This document shows positions 43,044 through 51,137 of a DNA stretch of 64,000 nt, in pieces (within the stretch, counting starts at the first letter, position 1; every line of letters starts with the position of its first letter). The notes beneath the pieces are model-generated. The model was not told the DNA's origin and did not search any database. It was given only the letters and a program-made list of their open reading frames with translations. Position numbers and translations under genes: made by a program. Source of the stretch: JBFHRE01 sp041591895 (GTDB lineage Bacteria > Actinomycetota > Acidimicrobiia > Spongiisociales > ZC4RG35); contig JBFHRE010000001.1 of assembly GCA_041591895.1 (NCBI GenBank), positions 1 through 64,000 on the forward strand, in the 5' to 3' direction.

Positions 43044-44105
43044 TCAGGACCGGGCGGGGGTGTGGGGGTCGCCCCCCACAAGACAGAGCGACATGAGGTC
43101 GAATCCATCCGCCGATTCCATCAGACCGGCCAGGCCGTCGATGTCGGTCGGAGGCTCCGGCCGCCAGGGGATCTTGGTCAGGTCGGTGCGATACCGCCCG
43201 GCGAACTCTCCGATCAGGTCCTGCTGACGTTGCGCTTCCCGTCCCCATCGGGACAGGTTTTCGGCGAGTTCCACCCGCACCCTGCCCGGTCGTGCTCCGA
43301 TCCAATCCGTCGGAAGCGTTCGGTTGAACACCACCGCCTTAGGGCGGGAGGCGATTTCCGGCAGCTCCCGGAAGAACCGAACCGCCTCACGGATCGGCGT
43401 CGGGTCGGCAGTGGAGACCACGATCGTCGCCGCCTTTCTCATCTGGGATTCGATCTCCTTGGAGCGGTGGGCGACGCCGTCATACGTCGTCCTGAGATCC
43501 ATCAGGAACTCTGCCACTCCTTCGAGGAGCGAGGCACCGAGAACCTGGTCGCCGATCCGGAGCACCGGTCGCGCCGTTCGGTCGAAGAAGAACCGCCGCC
43601 CAGGTAGCCGTCCGCCCGTGAGCCAGCGGAGCAGACGCCCGCCGACGAGATCGGTCATCTGTGCCGGCGCGGTGAGGAAGTCGATTCCACCCACGGCGGG
43701 CGGCGTGTCGATCACCACCAGTTCCCAGGCACGCGCCTCGACCAGGCGAGTGGCCTCCTCGGCGGCGGCAAATGACTGAGAGGCCGGGAAATGGTTGCTG
43801 GCGGCGGCGAAGAACGGGTTGTCTACAAGTCTGTCAGCCACCGATGGGTCGGCATAGTTCCTCACGACCCCGGCCCAGGAGGCGCCGGCGTCGATCATCG
43901 CCGCCCACAGGTTCTTCTCCGTCGGGTGGGGGGTTGGCTCGGCTCCAATCGAGTCCGCCCCCAGGGCGTCGGCCAGCCTCCGAGCCGGATCCACCGTGAC
44001 CACCAGCGATCTCACGCCATTGCGAGCTGCTGTCACCGCCATTGCCGCCGACAACGTGGTCTTGCCGACGCCGCCGCCTCCGGTGACGAGCACGGCCCTG
44101 GTCAT
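43044..44105 (-). CDS. ArsA/Get3-like ATPase, second of a pair
   Basis: A 353-residue P-loop ATPase. The deviant Walker A is GGGGVGKTTLSA, followed by VTVDPARRLADALG and the switch II-type VVIDTPPAVGG. No arsenite-binding Cys motif is present, so it is a Get3/ArsA-type protein and not a proven arsenical pump. It overlaps the upstream paralogue by 4 nt. The same tandem pair occurs in mycobacteria and other actinomycetes, where the two proteins work together; here the same is inferred. Confidence 0.88.
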   Translation of the reverse strand: MTRAVLVTGGGGVGKTTLSAAMAVTAARNGVRSLVVTVDPARRLADALGADSIGAEPTPHPTEKNLWAAMIDAGASWAGVVRNYADPSVADRLVDNPFFAAASNHFPASQSFAAAEEATRLVEARAWELVVIDTPPAVGGIDFLTAPAQMTDLVGGRLLRWLTGGRLPGRRFFFDRTARPVLRIGDQVLGASLLEGVAEFLMDLRTTYDGVAHRSKEIESQMRKAATIVVSTADPTPIREAVRFFRELPEIASRPKAVVFNRTLPTDWIGARPGRVRVELAENLSRWGREAQRQQDLIGEFAGRYRTDLTKIPWRPEPPTDIDGLAGLMESADGFDLMSLCLVGGDPHTPARS

Positions 44106-44950
44106 ACCGAAGCTCCGAGCTTCTCGGACAGACGGACTGCTACCTCGGTGGGGGTCACAACGCCGAAGAGATACGGAAGATCCAGGTCGGCCGGCAGCTC
44201 TCCGCGCCAATGGGCCTGTTCGTCCTGGAGCTGGAGATGAAGTCGCGCCGCGTCTCCCGCCCTGCCGCTTGGGAGCGACTCGCGATCGGTGCTCAGCACC
44301 GGGAGGACGCGGTTCGAGATCACTCGGAGCGCGGCCACCTCGCTCTCCTCTTTCACCTGGGCCATCGTCTCTTGCGTCTCGGTCACCGGGAGCTCTTCTG
44401 GAATCGAGACCAGCGCCAGCGTGGTGCGCTCCTCGAGGATCTCGCGCATCCACGCGGCCTGTTCGAGGATCCGTCCCGAGGGGACCAGTTCTCCGATCGT
44501 CTTCATCGCTCGGAGATACGAGCCGATCTGGCCGCTGGGGGGCGCGTCGGCCACGACGAGGTCGTATTCCCCTTGTTGCACCTCGTAGACCACCTTTCCG
44601 ATGGTCACGATCTCGCGGATCGCCGGTGCGGTCGAAGCCAGGACGTCGAAGGCGCGGGCAAAAGGGGCGAAGGCCGTCAGGGCGGGGATACCGATCTGGA
44701 TCTGAAGGTATTCCATCATCGCCTTGGCCCGGTCCACCACCAGGGCCGAGAGGCCGGGTCTCACCTCGGTCGGTTTGAAATCGAGCGGCGCCGCGCCGAG
44801 GTGGGCGGCCAGCCCGCCGCCATCTCCGATCATGGCGATGGCCAAGACCCGCTTGCCGGCGCGTTGTGCGGCGAGAGCGATCGCCGCCGCAACCGCGGAC
44901 TTTCCTACCCCGCCCTTCCCTGAGACGAGGACGAGAGGGGAGTCGAACAC
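44102..44950 (-). CDS. ArsA/Get3-like ATPase, first of a pair
   Basis: A 282-residue P-loop ATPase with Walker A GKGGVGKSAVAAA, a MIGDGGG segment in place of the usual DPA, and VVADAPPSGQIGSY as the switch II-type motif. It is shorter than its partner and lacks the membrane-insertion helices of eukaryotic Get3. It starts one base after the stop of a small upstream gene and overlaps its paralogue. The pair probably forms a hetero-complex with a membrane or cofactor-related role. Confidence 0.87.
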   Translation of the reverse strand: MFDSPLVLVSGKGGVGKSAVAAAIALAAQRAGKRVLAIAMIGDGGGLAAHLGAAPLDFKPTEVRPGLSALVVDRAKAMMEYLQIQIGIPALTAFAPFARAFDVLASTAPAIREIVTIGKVVYEVQQGEYDLVVADAPPSGQIGSYLRAMKTIGELVPSGRILEQAAWMREILEERTTLALVSIPEELPVTETQETMAQVKEESEVAALRVISNRVLPVLSTDRESLPSGRAGDAARLHLQLQDEQAHWRGELPADLDLPYLFGVVTPTEVAVRLSEKLGASV

Positions 44951-44951
44951 G

Positions 44952-45161
44952 TCAGCCGAGCGGGATGCGGATCACGAGCTCGCCACCCTCGACGCTCCAG
45001 CCGGCCCTTCCGATGAGCGAGAAGTCCATGAAGTCGGTCTCGGCCTGGCTGATGAACTTCTTGCGCTCGTCGCCTGCAACCGGCGGAAGCGGCCGACCCT
45101 TTACGGCCTCGGCGCGCTCCCGGAATCGGTCGAGGAATGCGTCTACGTCGAATTCCGTCAT
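44952..45161 (-). CDS. Small protein upstream of the ArsA-like pair
   Basis: A 69-residue acidic protein (start MTEFDVDAFLDRFRERAEAV, end LVIRIPLG). The first half is predicted helical, the second half a short beta unit. It stops one base before the first ArsA-like ATPase begins, so it belongs to that operon as its first gene. A TAGCAT box sits 6 nt before its ATG. I do not recognise a family; a small partner of the ATPases is plausible. Confidence 0.65.
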   Translation of the reverse strand: MTEFDVDAFLDRFRERAEAVKGRPLPPVAGDERKKFISQAETDFMDFSLIGRAGWSVEGGELVIRIPLG

Positions 45162-45167
45162 GCGCAG

Positions 45168-45173
45168 ATGCTA
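45168..45173 (-). promoter_or_regulatory. Candidate -10 box of the ArsA-like operon, leaderless
   Basis: TAGCAT on the minus strand lies 6 nt before the ATG at 45161, with no ribosome-binding site between. Transcription would begin at the start codon. Confidence 0.5.
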
Positions 45174-45206
45174 AATCAGGTCCGAACGCCGTCGGGCACA
45201 TCGGGG

Positions 45207-45276
45207 GATCAACTGCTGGAGATCAACTGCTGGAGATCAACTGCTGGAGATCAACTGCTGGGGATCAGCTGCTGCC
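45207..45276. repeat. Tandem 14-bp repeat at the 3' end of the ThyX-like gene
   Basis: The unit GATCAACTGCTGGA is repeated four times in a row (45207, 45221, 45235, 45249; the fourth copy ends in G). A diverged fifth copy, GATCAGCTGCTGCC (45263-45276), contains the stop codon of the ThyX-like gene. The unit is not a multiple of three and lies between two genes. It looks like replication slippage from the end of the coding sequence. Confidence 0.9.
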
Positions 45277-46884
45277 TTGGGCGGAGGCCCGGCGATCCTC
45301 TGCCCGTCTCTCCGACTCGAGCCGCTCGAGGTCAACGTCATCGTGGTCGACGAACCCCATCGCGTCGGCGATCAATCGATGGCCGGCGACTTCGGCGATC
45401 TGTCGGTGCATCTCCTGGGCGACCCGCCGGTAGGCGATGTGTCCGGCCGGCTGGCTGCGCAACTCGAGCAGGTGGAAGGCCTCTCTCGGGTTCATCTCCA
45501 TCGAGAACCGCACATTGGCGGCGAATGGCACCACGTACTGAGCTACGTCGAGTCCCAAGGCACCCGCCAGGTCTTCGTACAGTTCGGCGGCTTCGCCGGT
45601 GATGTCATCCCAGATCTGGCCGTAGCCGGCCAGATCGATGTCATCCGGCAGGTCGAACCCGAGTCGGGTGGTGAAGCGTTGCCATTCCAGGGTGAGCATC
45701 CTGTGCCGCTGCAGGTCGCGGAATGCGCCGAAGTCGCACACGACATCGAATCGATAGGCGGTCCGCTCGAACGCCCGTCCCGGTTTGTGCCGGCGGTTGT
45801 CGCGGTTGCCGATGGCTTCGCGGAGCAGCCGCTCGCGACCGTGGTTGGTCATGGATGCCACCAGTTGTTGAAGGAAGCCGTCCGACAGCTGGACGTGGGG
45901 ATAGAGGGCGGCGGCGGCGATCTTCGTCTCTGCGTCCGGGTCCCAGTCGGTGAGGGTGACGCTCCACCCCTGAGGCTCGGGGTCGACGTCGAACTCGGCG
46001 GCGGATTCGTCGAGCCGTTCACCGATCTCCTGTAGATACTGCGACCAGCGACCCCCCCGATCCGGACGGTCGACACGCGTGAGGAAGGAAGGGATCACCT
46101 TCCGGAGCTCCGTCAGCATCATCGTCCCGTATTCGCGGACCTCGGCGAGAGGATGGGCTTGCATGCGCAGCAGCGACATCTCGTAGGCCTGCCCGGTTCC
46201 GTAGATCCCGACGTTTGACAGCGTCGATGCCGGAAGGAGTCCACGGGCGGCATCGCACGCCTTGGCGCGGATCGTCGACGTCCACACGAAGTTCGAATCG
46301 TCGGGTTCCTTGGGAAATCGCTCTTCGTAGACCTGCCGCATGTCATCGACCAGGTGTGAGTACACGTCGAAGGTCCGATTCATGAACGCTTCGTACCGAT
46401 CGGCGAAATGCGACGCCGCGATCTCGGCCGGCACGAGGTATCGATAGCGGTCTCCGAGCTTGGCGTCGTAGGCGATGTAGCGAGTCGACTGCTCGAGGTA
46501 TGCGGCCAGACGGCCCCGCTCGAGGACCTTCGTCAACACGTTCGACGCCTGTTCGCAGGCGAGATGGGTTCCGCCCAACTGGGCGACGGAGTCGTCGCCG
46601 TATTCGAAGAACACTCGCTGATACAGCTGTTCGGCCTTGCGAAGATCCACCAGCGGGTCGTCGGTCGAGGCGATCAGTTCGATCCCGGTGTCGGGGTCGG
46701 CCACGAACTCGTCCAGGAACAGCCGCCGGATCGACTTGGCCGAACGCGAATAGCGGGCGAAGAGGGCTCCCTTCACCACCTCGGGGAGGTTGATCAGGGC
46801 AAATACAGGGAGGTCGGTGTTGGTGAAGAACCGATGCAGCACCGCCTCTTCTTCGGCAGTGAAGGTTTCCCGGTGATAGTTCAC
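45265..46884 (-). CDS. Double-domain ThyX-like protein (FAD-dependent thymidylate synthase family)
   Basis: The 539-residue protein consists of two ThyX-like domains, roughly residues 60-270 and 320-510, about twice the normal ThyX length. The family signature RHRxxSxNxxSxRY is split: the N-terminal copy reads RGRLAAYLEQSTRY (123-136), keeping the STRY end, and the C-terminal copy reads RHRMLTLEWQRF (393-404), keeping the RHR start. Thymidylate synthase activity is therefore not assured; one composite site per monomer is possible. GTG start; TAGAAT 7 nt upstream. It stands alone on the minus strand. Confidence 0.75.
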   Translation of the reverse strand: MNYHRETFTAEEEAVLHRFFTNTDLPVFALINLPEVVKGALFARYSRSAKSIRRLFLDEFVADPDTGIELIASTDDPLVDLRKAEQLYQRVFFEYGDDSVAQLGGTHLACEQASNVLTKVLERGRLAAYLEQSTRYIAYDAKLGDRYRYLVPAEIAASHFADRYEAFMNRTFDVYSHLVDDMRQVYEERFPKEPDDSNFVWTSTIRAKACDAARGLLPASTLSNVGIYGTGQAYEMSLLRMQAHPLAEVREYGTMMLTELRKVIPSFLTRVDRPDRGGRWSQYLQEIGERLDESAAEFDVDPEPQGWSVTLTDWDPDAETKIAAAALYPHVQLSDGFLQQLVASMTNHGRERLLREAIGNRDNRRHKPGRAFERTAYRFDVVCDFGAFRDLQRHRMLTLEWQRFTTRLGFDLPDDIDLAGYGQIWDDITGEAAELYEDLAGALGLDVAQYVVPFAANVRFSMEMNPREAFHLLELRSQPAGHIAYRRVAQEMHRQIAEVAGHRLIADAMGFVDHDDVDLERLESERRAEDRRASAQGSS

Positions 46885-46891
46885 GAGACGG

Positions 46892-46897
46892 ATTCTA
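46892..46897 (-). promoter_or_regulatory. Candidate -10 box of the ThyX-like gene, leaderless
   Basis: TAGAAT lies 7 nt before the GTG at 46884 on the minus strand, the spacing expected for a leaderless transcript. Confidence 0.5.
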
Positions 46898-46944
46898 CGG
46901 CTTGCCGAGGGGAGGTCGTCGGTGGGGGTAACGTGGCCGTCTCC

Positions 46945-47229
46945 ATGGACGTTCGACAGGTGGTTCGAGGCGTGAGGATCGTGCTCACGCTGCTGGCGGT
47001 GCTGCTGGCAGCGTTCCCGCTGCTCGTCCTCCTCGACCTAGCCGATGGAGGCACCGGCTTCGGGCTGTGCCCTGGGGGAGTGACCACCTGTCGCAATCCA
47101 TACACGGCTGCTCCGGAGCTGACGATCGCGCTGTCGGTAGGTCTGTTCCTGGTGCTTTCCGGTTTTCGGATCGCTACGCACATCGAACATCGCAACCGGT
47201 CACGGCGCGGGGCGTCGATGTCCGCCTGA
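46945..47229 (+). CDS. Small membrane protein, function unknown
   Basis: A 94-residue protein with two membrane helices (about residues 12-33 and 58-78). A loop between them contains two Cys (LCPGGVTTCRNP). The C-terminal tail is basic. A TAACGT box lies 10 nt before the ATG; a GTG at 46933 is an alternative start. It converges on the transporter gene. Its layout is like that of the small protein at 3066-3347, but the sequences do not match closely enough to call them paralogues by eye. Confidence 0.6.
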   Translation: MDVRQVVRGVRIVLTLLAVLLAAFPLLVLLDLADGGTGFGLCPGGVTTCRNPYTAAPELTIALSVGLFLVLSGFRIATHIEHRNRSRRGASMSA

Positions 47230-47240
47230 CACGGGCGTCG

Positions 47241-48122
47241 TCACACAGGCGGACTGACCAACTCGGCTTCGAGGGTTCGGGGGTCCTCACCCTTGGTCAG
47301 AACGACGTTGATCGCGGCCAGGACGAGTGCCGCCCCGACCCAACCACGGACCGACAGACGCTCCCCCAACAGGATGGCAGCCGAGGCGACTCCGAAGACG
47401 GGTTCGAGGCTGAAGACGATCGCCGCCCGGGACGCCTCGACGATCGTCTGGGCCCAGATCTGGAGGAGGAACGCCAGAGCGCTGACCCCTATCCCGGTCA
47501 ACAGGAGTGCCGGCCAGACTTCCCGGGGTGGGAAGGTCGGCCCTTCGAGGATCAGCGAAGCGCCCCCTGCGAGGACCGCCGTCACCAGCAGCTGCACCGC
47601 GGCAAACGGCACCACGGCGTGCCGGTGGGCCGCCCGTGACAGGAAGGTGACGTGGGCTGCAAAGAACACCGCGCATCCGAGGGTGTAGGTATCTCCCGCC
47701 TCCAGCCGGAGTCCGTCTGTAGCAGTGAGGAGTGCGATGCCGATGAACGCCACCATGGCTCCGATGGTCACCAGCGGCTTCGGAGCGCGTTTCGCCAGGA
47801 GGGCAACGAGCAATGGCGTGAAGACGACGTACAGGCCCGTGATGAGGGCCGAGTTCGATGCACCGGTGGTGGTGAGTCCTACGGTCTGGAATCCGAAACC
47901 GATCGCCAGCAGTACCCCTCCGATCGTCCCATCCTTCCAGAGGTCCGAACGGCCGGGGAAGGCCAGGATCGCGAGCGCCACTCCTCCGAGCAGGAACCGC
48001 CACGCCACGAATGCCAGCGGCGGAAACCCGGCGACGGCATCCTTGATCACCACGAAGGTGATCCCAAACATGAAGGCCGCGAACGCAAGCGCGGCCAGTG
48101 CGGATCGGTCGGCACGCATCAC
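47241..48122 (-). CDS. EamA/DMT-superfamily transporter
   Basis: A 293-residue protein with ten membrane segments in two repeated halves, each an EamA domain; the first has FGITFVVIKDAV and the second VFFAAHVTFLSRAAHRHAV. DMT exporters move amino acids or metabolites; the substrate cannot be read. The GTG at 48122 sits 7 nt after a TAGCGT box and is directly followed by an ATG, so either may be the start. It reads in the same direction as the thioesterase and xpt genes upstream. Confidence 0.88.
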   Translation of the reverse strand: MMRADRSALAALAFAAFMFGITFVVIKDAVAGFPPLAFVAWRFLLGGVALAILAFPGRSDLWKDGTIGGVLLAIGFGFQTVGLTTTGASNSALITGLYVVFTPLLVALLAKRAPKPLVTIGAMVAFIGIALLTATDGLRLEAGDTYTLGCAVFFAAHVTFLSRAAHRHAVVPFAAVQLLVTAVLAGGASLILEGPTFPPREVWPALLLTGIGVSALAFLLQIWAQTIVEASRAAIVFSLEPVFGVASAAILLGERLSVRGWVGAALVLAAINVVLTKGEDPRTLEAELVSPPV

Positions 48123-48129
48123 GGTCGAG

Positions 48130-48135
48130 ACGCTA
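48130..48135 (-). promoter_or_regulatory. Candidate -10 box of the DMT transporter gene
   Basis: TAGCGT lies 7 nt before the GTG at 48122 on the minus strand, inside the short gap after the thioesterase gene region. Confidence 0.4.
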
Positions 48136-48140
48136 CCCGG

Positions 48141-48584
48141 TCAGAGGTCGGAAACCGCGGTGGTTACCAGGTACAGGCCCTGGGCCTCGACCGCCGAGCG
48201 ACCATCTATGACCAACTCGCCCGAGAGCCGCAACCTGCGCCCCGATCGCTCGACCACTCTCGCCTGCCCGGTGATGAACCCGCCTACCTCCACGGGCTTC
48301 CGGAACCTGAGGTCGAGCGTGCCGGTGACCGTCATGACGTCCTCCACCAGGATTCCGGCCCACACCAGGAGCTCGTCGAGAGCCGTCGCCGCGATTCCAC
48401 CGTGAAGCAGCTGATGCGCCCCCCGGAAGTCATCCCGGGCCGCGAACCGAGCGGAAACCACTCCGTCGGCGAGGTCGAGGAACTCGAGGTGCAAGCCGAT
48501 CTCGTTGTCGGGTCCGCAGGCGAAACAGTGGTTCCCGTACGCGGCCCGAACCCGGTCGACGACGGCTGCGACGTCAGGTGACAA
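48141..48584 (-). CDS. PaaI-type hotdog-fold thioesterase
   Basis: A 147-residue hotdog-fold protein. AYGNHCFACGPDNEIGL at the start and HQLLHGGIAATALDELLVWAG in the middle are typical of PaaI/4HBT-type thioesterases; the HGG segment and the following Asp are the catalytic region. It probably hydrolyses an acyl-CoA. I take the TTG at 48584 as the start because it overlaps the xpt stop by 11 nt; the longer open frame is the antisense-like extension through xpt. Confidence 0.78.
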   Translation of the reverse strand: MSPDVAAVVDRVRAAYGNHCFACGPDNEIGLHLEFLDLADGVVSARFAARDDFRGAHQLLHGGIAATALDELLVWAGILVEDVMTVTGTLDLRFRKPVEVGGFITGQARVVERSGRRLRLSGELVIDGRSAVEAQGLYLVTTAVSDL

Positions 48585-49131
48585 TCGGTATCCCGTCGAC
48601 GATGCCCGTGATGGTGGCGGCCGAGGACACCGAGACCCCGGCCTCTTCCAGCAGGCGCCTGCCATCCCCGAAGGTCTTCTCGACGCAGAACCCGGCTCCC
48701 GTGACCACGATGTCGGCCTCGCGCAGCATCTCGACCAACGCCAGCGCGGTCCGTCCGCCCCAGAGGAAATCGTCCACGATTGCCACCCGGGACAGCCCGG
48801 AGATGGCCGTGCGTGACAGCACCAACCACGGCTGATCACCTTTGGTCGGGGAGTGGATCTGGCGGTGGTGGCTGTCAGGGGTCGGCGCCGTCCGCTTCTT
48901 CGCAAATACCATCGGAACCTCGAGCGCCTCGGCGACGGCGTACGCCGGGGCGATCCCGGACGCCTCCGAGGTCACGACTGCCTCGCAGGGTCCGAGCCTG
49001 CCGGCCAGGAACAGAGCGATATCGTCGATCAAGCCTGGTTCCACCCGGTGATTGAGGAAGCCGTCGACCAAGACGATCTCGCCCTCGACTCGGGCCCGGG
49101 TGGCGATCGCATGCTTGAGGGCCTGGCTCAT
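48574..49131 (-). CDS. xpt: Xanthine phosphoribosyltransferase
   Basis: A 185-residue type I phosphoribosyltransferase that salvages xanthine to XMP. The PRPP loop is VAIVDDFLWGGRTALAL; the N-terminus has VDGFLNHRVEPGLIDDI, which matches the Xpt pattern, and VTSEASGIAPAYAVAEAL is the family middle segment. Usual length is about 190. The ATG at 49131 lies 8 nt after a TAGGCT box, so no leader, and therefore no guanine riboswitch, is present. Confidence 0.9.
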   Translation of the reverse strand: MSQALKHAIATRARVEGEIVLVDGFLNHRVEPGLIDDIALFLAGRLGPCEAVVTSEASGIAPAYAVAEALEVPMVFAKKRTAPTPDSHHRQIHSPTKGDQPWLVLSRTAISGLSRVAIVDDFLWGGRTALALVEMLREADIVVTGAGFCVEKTFGDGRRLLEEAGVSVSSAATITGIVDGIPIVT

Positions 49132-49139
49132 GGCGGGCA

Positions 49140-49145
49140 AGCCTA
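49140..49145 (-). promoter_or_regulatory. Candidate -10 box of xpt, leaderless
   Basis: TAGGCT on the minus strand lies 8 nt before the xpt ATG. It is back to back with the TACACT box (49153-49158) of the divergent nth gene. Confidence 0.5.
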
Positions 49146-49152
49146 CCCGGGA

Positions 49153-49158
49153 TACACT
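49153..49158 (+). promoter_or_regulatory. Candidate -10 box of nth
   Basis: TACACT lies 9 nt before the nth ATG at 49168, with no ribosome-binding site between. Confidence 0.4.
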
Positions 49159-49167
49159 CCCGGCCTC

Positions 49168-49839
49168 ATGGCGATCGCCCGCTCGGACGGATCCATCCCC
49201 ACAGCTGCCGAACGTGGCCGCGCCCGTTCGATCTGGAACCGTCTGGTGCGCCGGTACCCGGAAATCTCGACCGCTCTGGACTACCGCGACCCCTGGCAGT
49301 TGCTCGTGTCCACGGTGTTGTCCGCTCAGACGACCGACGACACCGTCAACCGGGTGACGCCGGTGCTGTTCGGCCGCTACCCACGACCCGAGGACCTCGC
49401 CGGGGCCGACCTCGCCGAGGTCGAGGAGATCGTGTTCTCGACCGGCTTCTACCGGCAGAAGTCGTCCGCGATCGTGGAACTGGCTGCCGATCTCGTGGAC
49501 CGGTTCGCCGGGGTGGTGCCCCGGACCCTCGACGAACTGGTGACGTTGAAAGGCGTGGGACGGAAGACGGCTTCGGTCGTCTTGGCCGAGGCGTGGGGAA
49601 CTCCGGCCATCGCCGTCGATACCCACGTTCGCCGGGTGACCAATCGACTCGAACTCGTGAGGAGTCAGGATCCGGTCAAGATAGAACAGGACCTGAAAGC
49701 CGTTTTCCCGCGCCGCAACTGGGCTGGGGTCTCGATGAGATTCATCCAGTTCGGTCGGGACGTCTGCGACGCTCGCCGGCCGTTGTGCTCCGAGTGCGAG
49801 ATGCGCCCTCTGTGCCCATGGCCGGACAAGCCGCTGTGA
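49168..49839 (+). CDS. nth: Endonuclease III (DNA glycosylase/AP lyase)
   Basis: The 223-residue base-excision-repair enzyme removes oxidised pyrimidines. It has the HhH motif TLKGVGRKTASVVL with the catalytic Lys/Asp region (Lys in LKGVGRKT, Asp in VDTHVRRV), and a C-terminal C-x6-C-x2-C-x5-C iron-sulfur cluster (CDARRPLCSECEMRPLC). It is divergent from xpt with 36 nt between starts. The stop overlaps the MATE gene as GTGA. Confidence 0.95.
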   Translation: MAIARSDGSIPTAAERGRARSIWNRLVRRYPEISTALDYRDPWQLLVSTVLSAQTTDDTVNRVTPVLFGRYPRPEDLAGADLAEVEEIVFSTGFYRQKSSAIVELAADLVDRFAGVVPRTLDELVTLKGVGRKTASVVLAEAWGTPAIAVDTHVRRVTNRLELVRSQDPVKIEQDLKAVFPRRNWAGVSMRFIQFGRDVCDARRPLCSECEMRPLCPWPDKPL

Positions 49840-51137
49840 CGGTGCAGTCGGTATCGAACCGTCGGGTGCTGGCGGTGGCGGTGCCGGCGCTGGCCACACT
49901 CGCTGCCGACCCGGTGCTTTCCCTGGTGGACACCGCGTTCGTCGGGCGCCTGGGGACGGTGGAACTGGCTGCCCTTGGCGTGGACTCGGCGATCTTCGGC
50001 TTCGCCTTCGCAGTCTTCAATTTCCTTGCCTATGCAACCACCCCGATGGTTGCCCGGGCTCGCGGCGCCGGAGACATCGCCGGGTCCGGAAGGGTCGTCC
50101 GCAGGGCCCTGACCCTTGCGACCCTTCTGGGTGTCGCGTTCACCGTCGTCCTGCTCGTCGGCTCCACCTGGTTCGTGACCGCGATGCAGGCGCCCGACGA
50201 GGTCGTCGGACCGGCGCTGTCGTATCTGATGATTCGTTCCTTCGCCCTGCCTGCGGTGCTGTTGATCACCGCCGCCAACGGGGCGTTTCGGGGGTTCGAG
50301 GACACTCGTACGCCGTTCTACGTCACCCTGGTCATCAACGCCGTCAACCTGATCCTCGACCCGGTTCTCATTTTCGTGGCCGGGTTCGGAATCGAGGGGG
50401 CGGCAGCCGCAACCCTGATCGCCCAGTGGGTTGGAGCGGCGATCTTCCTCGTGCTGCTCCACCGTCGGGGAGTCGCCGAGCGCTGGCCGCGGGAACGGGT
50501 GACACTGTCGGAGTTGGCTCCATTCATGCGGACCGGGTCGGTTCTCATCGTCCGCACCCTGCTACTTGTACTGTCCCTCACGGCTGCGACTGCGGTCGCC
50601 GCCAGGATCGGGACCGTCGAGGTGGCGGCTCATCAGATCGTGAGCCAGGTCTGGTTCCTGCTGGCGATGATCGTCGACGCCCTGGCCATTGCAGCCCAGA
50701 CCCTCATCGCCGGGTTGTTGGGGGCGGGGAACGAAGCGGAAGCAAAGCGTCTGGCCGGCCGGCTGCTCAGGTGGGGCTGGTGGGCGGGCGGCGCGCTCGC
50801 GGCGGCGATGTTCCTGGTGGGACCGGTGCTCGGTGGATGGTTCTCAGACGACGTCGCAGTGATTGCGGCCGTCGCCGGAGTGGTCCCGATCATGGCTCTT
50901 ATGCAGCCTCCGGCCGCGGCTCTGTTCGTCCTGGATGGGATCTTCTTGGCCACGCTGTCGGTGCGCCTCCTGGCGAGATCGACATTCGCAGGATTTGTGT
51001 GCGTGGTGTTCACGCTCGGGGCGACACTCGGATTCGGTTGGGGGTTGTCCGGGGTGTGGTGGGCGATGACCGCGATGGTCCTGGGGCGACTCGCGGTGCT
51101 GGGCCGGGCTCACGTCCGAGCCCCCCTCAGTAACTGA
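49836..51137 (+). CDS. MATE-family efflux transporter
   Basis: A 433-residue protein with twelve membrane segments and the two-halved MATE layout. The N-terminal half has VDTAFVGRLGTVELAALGV and the second RIGTVEVAAHQIVSQVW. It resembles the DinF branch. MATE pumps export drugs or metabolites against sodium or protons. GTG at 49836 overlaps nth by 4 nt; an ATG at 49818 is possible. Its last 28 nt overlap the convergent MFS gene. Confidence 0.9.
   Translation: MTVQSVSNRRVLAVAVPALATLAADPVLSLVDTAFVGRLGTVELAALGVDSAIFGFAFAVFNFLAYATTPMVARARGAGDIAGSGRVVRRALTLATLLGVAFTVVLLVGSTWFVTAMQAPDEVVGPALSYLMIRSFALPAVLLITAANGAFRGFEDTRTPFYVTLVINAVNLILDPVLIFVAGFGIEGAAAATLIAQWVGAAIFLVLLHRRGVAERWPRERVTLSELAPFMRTGSVLIVRTLLLVLSLTAATAVAARIGTVEVAAHQIVSQVWFLLAMIVDALAIAAQTLIAGLLGAGNEAEAKRLAGRLLRWGWWAGGALAAAMFLVGPVLGGWFSDDVAVIAAVAGVVPIMALMQPPAAALFVLDGIFLATLSVRLLARSTFAGFVCVVFTLGATLGFGWGLSGVWWAMTAMVLGRLAVLGRAHVRAPLSN

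Noticed and set aside
45207..45276. Repeats considered as a CRISPR-like array.
   Set aside because: The 14-bp units are directly adjacent, with no spacers, and no cas gene is near.
49132..49167. Possible purine riboswitch before xpt.
   Set aside because: Only 36 nt separate xpt from the divergent nth start, and the -10 box sits 8 nt before the ATG.
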